Source: Clostridium sp. Cult3
Lineage (GTDB): Bacteria; Bacillota; Clostridia; Tissierellales; Tepidimicrobiaceae
Assembly: GCF_021655115.1 (NCBI RefSeq)
Contig: NZ_PPXY01000022.1
Location: forward strand, 17,840 to 81,839
Reading direction: 5' to 3'
DNA: 64,000 nucleotides
Positions 54,801 to 61,682 of the stretch are shown here, one piece after another. The translations under genes and the position numbers were made by a program. Positions within the stretch are counted from its first letter, which is position 1. The number at the start of each line of letters is the position of its first letter. The notes under the pieces were generated by a model. It saw only the letters and a program-made list of their open reading frames with translations, ran no database searches and was not told where the DNA came from.

Positions 54801-55053
54801 AGCTAGCTCCTATTATATCTACCTCAGGTTCTTTTTTTAGTTTCTCTAATATCTCTTGGTTTCCTCCTAAATAGGCTGCATGCCATTTGCCATATAGGTC
54901 AAATTGTTGTTCCGCTTTTGTTTTATCTATACTTGATTGAAAAATTGTAGAGGTCACGATAAATACAAAGGCTAATATTATTACAATTTTAATAAGAATA
55001 GTGTCTTTCCTTCTTCCCTTTAGACCATTTCTAGCAATATTTTTCATATTCAT
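51841..55053 (-). CDS. FtsX-family ABC transporter permease
   Basis: A 1070-residue protein. It has one N-terminal helix (about 18-38), a large extracytoplasmic domain (about 40-385), then FtsX/MacB-type helix groups near 390-410, 450-470 and 485-510, a second helix and a second extracytoplasmic domain (560-920), and three further helices near the C-terminus. QMKRRSRKIVLLKSIGATKLQI is the FtsX coupling region (short form KSIGATKLQI), and a second one, NRIGILQSLGVTKEQF, precedes the last helix group. The duplicated layout is usual for large Firmicute ABC permeases for lipoprotein or peptide handling. The ATPase gene lies 13 bases upstream. Substrate unknown. Confidence 0.88.
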   Translation of the reverse strand: MNMKNIARNGLKGRRKDTILIKIVIILAFVFIVTSTIFQSSIDKTKAEQQFDLYGKWHAAYLGGNQEILEKLKKEPEVDIIGASLIIGESDSCGVVGTFNQDLADMGRFSLYKGRFPEAPDEIMLELNQMSNMNLDLEVGQKINVNIPITTIDRDVGPYIMELNKEYYEQGIYPNYLQHHETPFEYIDDTVIVVSNDYFFYYPMDGDEDPEFIREEGFLYEQKVILKREFTVTGILQTYTDKWDLGGHSSPNAFITEEGGKVFTDVFYGTTIEDFSDYQFTYNIFLGSNSLKEGLYSHLTPNYPNKPETEEDRVEGINFWFWMSLYGATDEEVEKALEENQKWFAERKPEEWADKSLEGDNAIGSKMEINTANFRKNTFSYPDMKGSTENVLALIIIAVVFIATALAIFQIFLTQMKRRSRKIVLLKSIGATKLQIIKMLLYEGVYFLRSGLFIGVPIGFGVAAIIIFSMNKFGGRNLKFHVFPYLFLIGIVAGILALFIGMTIPTIYAINIPLVGAMERPPKHKKIKRKDEKDNKIKRQSFSYINWRYFKLNKSKAFISFGISFITITILLVTVFLSFFSFGNYRETVLANNRPDYAMEAIFGEREKVIPIMDEELKKIDGVKSTEVYKVGRQLFLWHEDIEDNKIFNTFEDLLPSRLLISHFSKYNKGLEDETEYINNAFYTKIYAIDAKGSQFKKYNSLVTEGKVDRKKFITGEEVILLIPMYLPGDTNVGINPFSEKKVIAATNEDNRMKWLFENSGAYDITYNTRYKDYYTKQKYIRPGDVIYLSADREVVDGDIYGSSYDTKEVKVGGIIHYLPKEGVWPFSNSVAPYVVISSIDCMEYLYPRSRFGLGTLEDVKYLEDMVNLIYPYSYGRTVCYIYTDSKQGDVILDARLLSYANDRGYTIYNYKNSNSELYYEAFNNALIISLLGITAAAIALIILYNTTVSKMEQDRNRIGILQSLGVTKEQFSKHYLKVGILTGALTLLIIHLVLILVLTLTSLGTLGEFSLTFSDYMKDIFTYRLWLYPWTIHIIICIIYFLLTVFIYYLPSKRITEKYPVENIRSLAR

Positions 55054-55065
55054 GGTCCTTACCTC

Positions 55066-55752
55066 CTAGATTGCTTTATCTTCTATGGAGGAAATCCTGC
55101 CATCTGTTATGGTAATAATTTTATCTGCTTCTTTTGCTATCTCTAAATCATGGGTAACTAGTATTATAGTTTGGTCAAACTTTTTTGCAGATTCTTTCAT
55201 AAGCTTTATTACTTCCTGCCCAGTATTTTCGTCTAAATTTCCCGTTGGCTCGTCAGCTAATACGATGGCAGGTTTAGATACTAAGGCACGGGCAATAGCA
55301 ACCCTTTGTTTTTCGCCACCAGAAAGTTCATCGGGATAATACTTTAGCTTTTCTTTAATGTTTAAGGTTTTTATGACATCATTAAAGTGATCCATGTCTG
55401 GCTCCCTATCATCTAAATGGATAGGCATTAAAATGTTTTCTTCAACTGTATGCTCTTGTAGAAGATTAAAAGCCTGAAATACAAATCCAATTCGCCTTCG
55501 ACGTAATATGGCCAATTCCCTATCCTTTAAATCAAATACCGACTCACCTTCTAAATAGAGTTTTCCACCTGTAGGCTTATCTAATCCGCCTAATATATGT
55601 AGTAAGGTAGATTTTCCTGAACCACTACGACCTATGATTGCGTAAAAAAATCCTTCTTCTATTTCTAAACTTGAAGGCTTTAAAGCTTCAACTTGAAGCT
55701 GGCCTTTGCCATAGGTTTTTTCAATATTTTCTGCCCTAAGAATAACTGCCAT
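55066..55752 (-). CDS. ABC transporter ATP-binding protein (MacB/LolD type)
   Basis: The 228-residue ATPase has Walker A GRSGSGKSTLL (about 41-51), signature LSGGEKQRVAIARAL, Walker B IVLADEPTGNLD and switch histidine in LVTHDLEIA. The family pairs with FtsX-type permeases, here the one directly downstream. The longest frame adds seven residues, but GAGGAGGGAAC lies before the ATG at 55752. A terminator lies upstream, and no strong promoter is visible in the short gap, so some read-through from the opp operon is possible. Confidence 0.93.
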   Translation of the reverse strand: MAVILRAENIEKTYGKGQLQVEALKPSSLEIEEGFFYAIIGRSGSGKSTLLHILGGLDKPTGGKLYLEGESVFDLKDRELAILRRRRIGFVFQAFNLLQEHTVEENILMPIHLDDREPDMDHFNDVIKTLNIKEKLKYYPDELSGGEKQRVAIARALVSKPAIVLADEPTGNLDENTGQEVIKLMKESAKKFDQTIILVTHDLEIAKEADKIITITDGRISSIEDKAI

Positions 55753-55785
55753 AAGTTCCCTCCTCTTACCCAAGTATTTTGTTTT

Positions 55786-55811
55786 GAAAAAAACGGCACT
55801 TATTAGTGCCG
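55786..55811 (-). terminator. Terminator of opp operon
   Basis: CGGCACT and AGTGCCG with a four-base loop are followed on the minus strand by seven T residues, 50 bases after the small membrane protein gene. Confidence 0.88.
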
Positions 55812-55860
55812 ATTAAAATTCCCTTATAATCAATATATGGTAATCCCCCGTCATTTACCC

Positions 55861-56082
55861 CTAAAAGCTAAAGCACCAAAAGAGTATACCAATGAAAACT
55901 AGAAATATAGGCCCAAAAACTAATATTGCAGAAATAATTATTGCTAATATATCGTTTTTTTCTAATTCAATAGGTTCCTCATGGGATTCCCACTCTCCCC
56001 TGGAATCAAGGTTATTTTCTTTTGAACTGTTCTTCTCTTTAAGCCAATCCATCGCTCGATCTATCTTCTTTTGAAATATCAT
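55861..56082 (-). CDS. Small single-pass membrane protein after oppF
   Basis: This 73-residue protein has a charged N-terminal part (MDWLKEKNSSKENN) that should be cytoplasmic and one long C-terminal hydrophobic stretch (about 44-71) which may form one or two helices. The family is not recognised. It starts 18 bases after the oppF stop and before the operon terminator, so it is probably co-transcribed with opp. The ribosome site is poor. Confidence 0.6.
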   Translation of the reverse strand: MIFQKKIDRAMDWLKEKNSSKENNLDSRGEWESHEEPIELEKNDILAIIISAILVFGPIFLVFIGILFWCFSF

Positions 56083-56100
56083 GGTTAAATCAGAGCCTTT

Positions 56101-57669
56101 CTATTCTTTGTCCTCTCCATTAAGCTTATGGTGACAAGCCACAAAATGCCCTGGTCGAGCTTCCTCCCATTCAGGTACAACAATACTACATATGTCTGTA
56201 GCATATTTACATCGTGTATGGAACTTACATCCTGATGGCGGATTTACTGGACTAGGCACATCCCCTTCAAGGGGCTTCATCTCCCATTTGCTATCCACAT
56301 CGGTAGTGGGTATTGCTGATAATAAGGCTTCAGTATAAGGATGCAAAGGATGAGAATAAAGCTCCTCCGTTTCAGCCAATTCTACGATACTACCTAAATA
56401 CATAACTCCTACCCTATCACTTATATACTTAATTACACTTAAGTCGTGAGAAATAAACAAATAGGTTAAATTTTCCCTTTCCTTTAAATCTAATAGTAGA
56501 TTGATGATCTGAGACTGGATAGATACGTCTAGGGCAGATACTGCCTCATCAGCTACTATGAACTTTGGTCTTAAAGCTATAGAACGAGCTATACCAATAC
56601 GCTGTCTTTGTCCACCTGAAAACTGGTGAGGATAGCGATGTACAAAATAAGATGCCAGTCCACACTCATCCATAGTGGCTAATATATGGTCTTGTATGTT
56701 TCTATCTCCCTTAGCAAACATCTTGTGAGCATATAATCCTTCGGAGATTATTTGCCCTACAGTAAGTCTTGGGTTTAAAGATGAATATGGATCCTGGAAT
56801 ATTAATTGTAAATCCTTTCTAAGAACCCTCATTTCCTCCGTTGTTAACCTTGCTAAGTTAATACCTTTGTCCTTATACTTTTCATGCTTTTCAAAATCCG
56901 GATGATCACGATACTTGTCTAGCATCTCCTGTATTTCTTCATTGACGGCTTGAAGTTTATTTTCAATTTCAGCAAGTTCCTTTTCATTATTCTTAATTCC
57001 AATCCTATCTTTTTCTGTAGCTTTCTCAATATCATTTTTACTCTTGCCTTGCTCCTCTAATAAAGATATATTACCTTCAAGCTTTACAGTATCTTCCTCT
57101 ATTTTGTTTCTAAGCTTTCGTGCTTCAACAGCATAGCTGTGTTCTTTTAGGAGTATTTTGGATACTGGCTCCAAATCCTCTGCTACCATAAAACCACCAA
57201 TTAGTTGAGCTAAATCCAGGTATAATAATCTAGCATCCTTTTCAATTTGACGGAGCTTATCTAAAGCACGATACTTTTCGTCCCCTTCTGGCAATGAATC
57301 GTAGGTAGCCTGAGCAGCCTCCTGTTCTTTTCTCAATTCATATAAGTCTTTACGTCTTCCGACAAGATTTTCTAATATTTCCGAAACATATTTAGGAGGA
57401 AATTCATCAATATCACGGCCATAATATATGGTACGTCCATCAGTTTGATCATACAATTGTAACAGAGTTCGACCCAAAGTAGACTTCCCACAACCACTTT
57501 CACCTACTAAACCTAAGGTTTCTCCTTCATATATATCTAATGTTACATCATCATTAGCTCTTACATATAGTTGTTCCCTATCAAATATTGATTTTTTCTT
57601 CAAAGGGAAGTATTTTTTTAAATTTTCAATACGAACTAATACTTTTTTATCGGTGGTATCCTTAGCCAT
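56101..57669 (-). CDS. oppF: Oligopeptide transport ATPase OppF with helical insertion
   Basis: The 522-residue protein is OppF with a large insertion. Walker A GESGCGKST is at 56-64, signature SGGQRQR at 351-357, Walker B IVADEAVSALD near 371-381, switch histidine 408, and the C-terminal cysteines 481, 487, 494 and 512. Normal OppF has about 320 residues; here residues 90-272 lie between GRDI and the Q-loop region (LIFQDPYSSLNPR, 289-301). This insert is lysine/glutamate-rich, with predicted coiled coil near 185-255. The ATPase core is intact. It lies at the end of the operon and overlaps oppD by eight bases. Function of the insert is unknown. Confidence 0.93.
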   Translation of the reverse strand: MAKDTTDKKVLVRIENLKKYFPLKKKSIFDREQLYVRANDDVTLDIYEGETLGLVGESGCGKSTLGRTLLQLYDQTDGRTIYYGRDIDEFPPKYVSEILENLVGRRKDLYELRKEQEAAQATYDSLPEGDEKYRALDKLRQIEKDARLLYLDLAQLIGGFMVAEDLEPVSKILLKEHSYAVEARKLRNKIEEDTVKLEGNISLLEEQGKSKNDIEKATEKDRIGIKNNEKELAEIENKLQAVNEEIQEMLDKYRDHPDFEKHEKYKDKGINLARLTTEEMRVLRKDLQLIFQDPYSSLNPRLTVGQIISEGLYAHKMFAKGDRNIQDHILATMDECGLASYFVHRYPHQFSGGQRQRIGIARSIALRPKFIVADEAVSALDVSIQSQIINLLLDLKERENLTYLFISHDLSVIKYISDRVGVMYLGSIVELAETEELYSHPLHPYTEALLSAIPTTDVDSKWEMKPLEGDVPSPVNPPSGCKFHTRCKYATDICSIVVPEWEEARPGHFVACHHKLNGEDKE

Positions 57670-58654
57670 TGGATCTCACTCCTTTCTCTGGATAGAAACA
57701 AAGTATTTCGTGATCTTTAGCTACTTGTACTGGTTCTGGTTCCTCTACATGACATCTGTCCGTAGCGTATTTGCACCTAGGAGCAAATTTACAACCTACT
57801 GGTAATTTCAAAGGATGGGGTACTGCCCCTGGTATAGCTTCTAAGCGAACGCCAGGAGGTGTATCTAACCTTGGAATAGATACCAGCAATCCTTCCGTAT
57901 AAGGATGGGAGTAAATGGTTTTAGGATCGAATATTGTTTTTACATCTGCCTTTTCCACTACTTGCCCACAATACATAACTGCTACATCGTCAGCCATTTG
58001 ATTAATAACCCCTAAATCATGAGTAATGAACAAAATAGCCGTATTTATATTTGCTTTCAATTCATTCATCAGTTTTAGGATTTGTGCCTGAATGGTAACA
58101 TCCAGGGCTGTTGTAGGTTCATCTGCAATTAAAAGCTTTGGCACGCATGCAAGAGCCATTGCAATCATAACCCTCTGTCTCATTCCTCCAGAAAGTTGAT
58201 AAGGATATTGCTTTGCAACAGATTCTGGATTAGGTATCTTAACTAGGGATAACATTTCCACTACTTTATCTGCAGCTTCCTCCTCTGTCATCCCTTGGTG
58301 AATGATGAAAGGTTCTGAAACCTGTCTTTCTACTGAAAATACTGGGTTCAAAGAAGTCATAGGTTCCTGGAATATAACGGATATATCATTGCCTCTGATC
58401 TTTGTCATATCCCGTATTGGCACATCTACTAGATCCCTACCATCGAATATGACCTCTCCATCTGCTATATATCCATTTTTATCTAAAAGCTTTATAATAC
58501 TCATAGCTGAGACGCTTTTTCCACTACCACTTTCTCCTACAATACCAAGAGTCTTTCCAGGTTCCACAGAGTAGGAAACGCCATTTACAGCTTTAACCGT
58601 TCCCCTTTTAGTCTTAAAATAAGTATGCAAGTTGTTGATTTCTAATAATGCCAT
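57662..58654 (-). CDS. oppD: Oligopeptide transport ATPase OppD
   Basis: The 330-residue ATPase is of normal OppD length. Walker A GESGSGKSV (40-48), Q-loop VIFQEPMTSLNPV, signature LSGGMRQRV (154-162), Walker B LLIADEPTTALDV and switch histidine in ITHDLG are all present. Four C-terminal cysteines (288, 294, 301, 319) have the same spacing as in OppF. Related proteins have been reported with an iron-sulfur cluster at such cysteines; that is not shown here. It pairs with OppF to drive the OppB/OppC channel. Confidence 0.95.
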   Translation of the reverse strand: MALLEINNLHTYFKTKRGTVKAVNGVSYSVEPGKTLGIVGESGSGKSVSAMSIIKLLDKNGYIADGEVIFDGRDLVDVPIRDMTKIRGNDISVIFQEPMTSLNPVFSVERQVSEPFIIHQGMTEEEAADKVVEMLSLVKIPNPESVAKQYPYQLSGGMRQRVMIAMALACVPKLLIADEPTTALDVTIQAQILKLMNELKANINTAILFITHDLGVINQMADDVAVMYCGQVVEKADVKTIFDPKTIYSHPYTEGLLVSIPRLDTPPGVRLEAIPGAVPHPLKLPVGCKFAPRCKYATDRCHVEEPEPVQVAKDHEILCFYPEKGVRSNG

Positions 58655-58665
58655 AACTCTTCCTC

Positions 58666-60516
58666 CTAACGTTCTTGAGTTTTTGGATCAATTGCATCAC
58701 GTAAGCCATCGCCTATGGTATTGATGGAAACTACACTAATGCTTAGTAAAATCGAAGCAAAAACCCATCTCCACCAATAGTTTTGGATGACTATACTATT
58801 GTTTGCACCATATAGCATATTTCCCCAAGTTGGGTGCGGAGCCTGTACACCAAATCCTAAGTAGGATAGAGTTGCTTCAGTTAACATACTGCCTGCAAAG
58901 GACAAGGTGGCCGATACTATAATAACCGATATTACATTTGGTAGAATGTGTTTGAAAATAATATTTCTTTCCTTAACACCTAGGGATTTAGCTGCTATTA
59001 CATATTCTTGTTCACGTACTGATAGAACCTGTGCACGAACCAATCTTTGGAGTCCAGGCCATGATAGTAGCCCTAAAATAAACATGATCAATACAATCCT
59101 CTGTCTTGATGTCATAGAGTTACCGATTAAGGCAGATAAAATCATTGCAAAAGGTAAGAATGGTAAAGATGCTACCATTTCAGAAACCCTCTGTAAGATA
59201 AGATCCACTTTGCCTCCAAAGTAACCGGATACCCCACCAACTATTACTCCAATAATCGTAGAGATTATTACTGCAACAGCTCCTATTAATATGGACATCC
59301 TTCCACCATTTAATAGTCTGGTAAATATATCTCTACCAAGTTCATCAGAGCCAAATAAATAGCCCTTCAAACCCCAAGTAAGTATTTCACCTTCTGTAGT
59401 TACTGCATAATTTTGATAGAAATTTGTAAAAAACTTATCTATATCAGCAGAAGCTATGGATGTTGGAACCGTAGCTTGCTTATAGGTATTGTCTCCCCAA
59501 GAAACAATCTTTCCATTCTCAGTTAAGGCAGTATAATGATATCTGCCACCTTGAAGGGATACTATCTTGCTTTCCGTTTCTGGTACTCTACCTTCTCCTT
59601 TAGAGGAAATATTTCCCCATACAAATACTTTGCCCTCATCATTAACCACTCCTACAGTACCTGCTGTAGCCGATAGATCCACTACATTTCCCATCCCCTC
59701 TGGTATGTTCGAATAGGCATTTTGTTCTGTTCCAAGATAGACTACCTCTCCATCAAAAGTTAAACCTATTACTGCATCTGCAGTAACAACTACTTTCTGC
59801 AACTGTCCTTGATACGAGTGGAATAAATCGATATCGTTGTTCATAACATTACCAAAATAATACATATGGCCATCTTCAGTTAGCACTATAGAGTTTTGAT
59901 AACCTGCCACTATATCAACTATATTGTTTAATTTAGCTACTTCATCAGGAATTTTAGTCTGTTTTTGTCGACCATTTCCCCAAGCAAACAGTTTTCCCTC
60001 ATCGTTTAAAGCCAGTGCATGGTCAAAGCCTGCAGCTACTTTAGTGACTTTTCCCATATCCTTAGGAACTCTCTTTACATCAATAGTATTACTTACCCTT
60101 GTCTTACCCCATGTATATACCTTTCCATCTGTAGAAACACCAACGCTAAAAGTAGGTCCAACGGATATATCCTGTACTTTTCCTTCTAAAGCACTAGGAA
60201 CCTTCATCATATCACGGCCCGGAGCTACATTTTGCTGACTCGTTTCTGAGAAAGATAAATCTATAGGATGAATTAAAGGACCGAGCATCATAGTTATAAA
60301 TATTATCAAAAATATGACCAAAGCCGTCATAGCAACTTTATCACTTCTAAAAGAAGATCTAACTACTTGCCAAGGACTTTGGATATCTTCTTCTTCTAAA
60401 GCGGTCATCTTTTTCTTTCCACCAAAAAGATTGATAAAGAGAAGGTGTAGAAAGGATTTTTTCTTTTTGTTATCTTTTTTATTATCATTTTTCTTATTTT
60501 CAGCTTTTACATTCAT
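58666..60516 (-). CDS. oppC: Oligopeptide permease OppC with inserted RCC1-like beta-propeller
   Basis: The 616-residue protein is an OppC permease interrupted by a repeat domain. Residues 61-81 form helix 1 after a lysine-rich tail. Residues 112-383 contain seven RCC1-type repeats, each with an I/V-x-x-G-x-x-x-x-A/V-L-x-x-D/E-G-x-V/L-x-x-W/F-G pattern (for example DGKVYTWG, EGKLFAWG, EGKVFVWG, NGKIVSWG, EGEILTWG). Directly after, FGSDELGRDIFTRLL (388-402) is the canonical OppC segment that follows helix 1, then five helices with the EAA loop EYVIAAKSLGVKERN (504-518). Helix 1 with a cytoplasmic N-terminus puts the propeller outside. Ordinary OppC has about 300 residues. It sits between oppB and oppD in the normal order. 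Confidence 0.95.
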   Translation of the reverse strand: MNVKAENKKNDNKKDNKKKKSFLHLLFINLFGGKKKMTALEEEDIQSPWQVVRSSFRSDKVAMTALVIFLIIFITMMLGPLIHPIDLSFSETSQQNVAPGRDMMKVPSALEGKVQDISVGPTFSVGVSTDGKVYTWGKTRVSNTIDVKRVPKDMGKVTKVAAGFDHALALNDEGKLFAWGNGRQKQTKIPDEVAKLNNIVDIVAGYQNSIVLTEDGHMYYFGNVMNNDIDLFHSYQGQLQKVVVTADAVIGLTFDGEVVYLGTEQNAYSNIPEGMGNVVDLSATAGTVGVVNDEGKVFVWGNISSKGEGRVPETESKIVSLQGGRYHYTALTENGKIVSWGDNTYKQATVPTSIASADIDKFFTNFYQNYAVTTEGEILTWGLKGYLFGSDELGRDIFTRLLNGGRMSILIGAVAVIISTIIGVIVGGVSGYFGGKVDLILQRVSEMVASLPFLPFAMILSALIGNSMTSRQRIVLIMFILGLLSWPGLQRLVRAQVLSVREQEYVIAAKSLGVKERNIIFKHILPNVISVIIVSATLSFAGSMLTEATLSYLGFGVQAPHPTWGNMLYGANNSIVIQNYWWRWVFASILLSISVVSINTIGDGLRDAIDPKTQER

Positions 60517-60534
60517 ATTGATTACCTCCTCCTT

Positions 60535-61521
60535 TTATCGATCTACCCTGACACGGGGATCTACAAATCCATAGCTTATATCGGTTACTAGATTACCAAC
60601 TAAGGCTATAACAATATAAAACATCTGTATAGCCAAAGCTACTTCATAGTCCTGATTTTGTAATGCATCGATATAAAATTTCCCCATACCATGCAGGTTA
60701 AACATTCTTTCAATAACCAACGAGCCTGAAAACACACTCATAATCCAGCCAATTATTAAAGTGATAACAGGAAGAAGAGCATTTTTCCACGCATGTGAAT
60801 AGATAACAACTTTTTCACTTAAACCCTTTGCTCTAGCAGTTTTAACATAATCCATACTAAGCGCATCAATCATTGCTGCACGCACATGTCTTGTTACGCC
60901 AGCAAGGGAACCCACGATCATTATTATCAATGGTAATGCTAAATGATACATCAAATCCCCAAAGGCTGCTAGTCCTGTTCCCTTAAAGTTAGCTGTACGC
61001 ATCCCACTTACTGGAAACCATCCTAGCTTTACGGAAAATAGAAATATGAATAGTAAAGCAATAATAAACACTGGGATACTATGGCCTACTACAGTTAACA
61101 CCTGTACAGTCTTGTCAAATGCAGAATTTTGTTTTACAGCAGTCTTTATACCTAAAGGTATGGTTATTAGTAGCACCGCTGCTATAACAAATATATTTAT
61201 AATTACAGTATTCCTCAATGGTGTAGTAACCACATCTTTAACAGGTTGTTTGTATACACGAGAGGTACCAAAATTACCTCTTAGCAAATTACCAATCCAT
61301 TTGCCATATCGTACGATCATTGGATCGTCTAGCCCTAACCTTTCCCGTGCTTGTTGATACCTATGCATATATTCTTCCGGTGTAAGGGTTTCTTTTAAAG
61401 GCTCTACTTCTGCTCTAGCAGGGTCTCCAGGTATTAAGTTGTATAGGAAAAATAGAACAATAGACATGATGAAAAACACCAATATCATATATAAAATTCT
61501 TTTAGAAATGTATTTAGCCAT
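60535..61521 (-). CDS. oppB: Oligopeptide permease OppB
   Basis: The 328-residue protein has the standard OppB/DppB layout: helix 1 (about 9-29) ending IPGDPARAE, an external loop with EEYMHRYQQARERLGLDDP (short form ARERLGLDDP), GNLLRGNFGTSRVYKQPV, five further helices and the EAA loop DYVKTARAKGLSEKVV. It forms one half of the peptide channel with OppC. There is no insertion comparable to that in OppC. A 161-base gap with a hairpin separates it from oppA. Confidence 0.94.
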   Translation of the reverse strand: MAKYISKRILYMILVFFIMSIVLFFLYNLIPGDPARAEVEPLKETLTPEEYMHRYQQARERLGLDDPMIVRYGKWIGNLLRGNFGTSRVYKQPVKDVVTTPLRNTVIINIFVIAAVLLITIPLGIKTAVKQNSAFDKTVQVLTVVGHSIPVFIIALLFIFLFSVKLGWFPVSGMRTANFKGTGLAAFGDLMYHLALPLIIMIVGSLAGVTRHVRAAMIDALSMDYVKTARAKGLSEKVVIYSHAWKNALLPVITLIIGWIMSVFSGSLVIERMFNLHGMGKFYIDALQNQDYEVALAIQMFYIVIALVGNLVTDISYGFVDPRVRVDR

Positions 61522-61623
61522 ATCATTACCTGCCTTATCCTATATTTTTGTACAACCTTATTCTAACTGTCAAATATATTTAATATCCTAATATATTAAT
61601 ACGATAAAGTTTATGTTATTATG

Positions 61624-61655
61624 TAGAAATAGGGTATTCTCATACCCTATTTCTA
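61624..61655 (-). terminator. Hairpin between oppA and oppB
   Basis: A 13-base perfect stem (61624-61636 with 61643-61655) and a six-base loop lie in the oppA-oppB gap. The tail lacks a strong T-run, so partial termination or protection of oppA mRNA is more likely than full stop. Confidence 0.6.
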
Positions 61656-61682
61656 CTGATTTTCTAATAATTGTATTCTATT

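Noticed and set aside
58666..60516. OppC-RCC1 as an assembly or sequencing chimera
   Set aside because: The frame is continuous across both joins, base composition does not change, the repeat count is exactly seven and the permease motif resumes at the expected position. Reads would be needed for proof.
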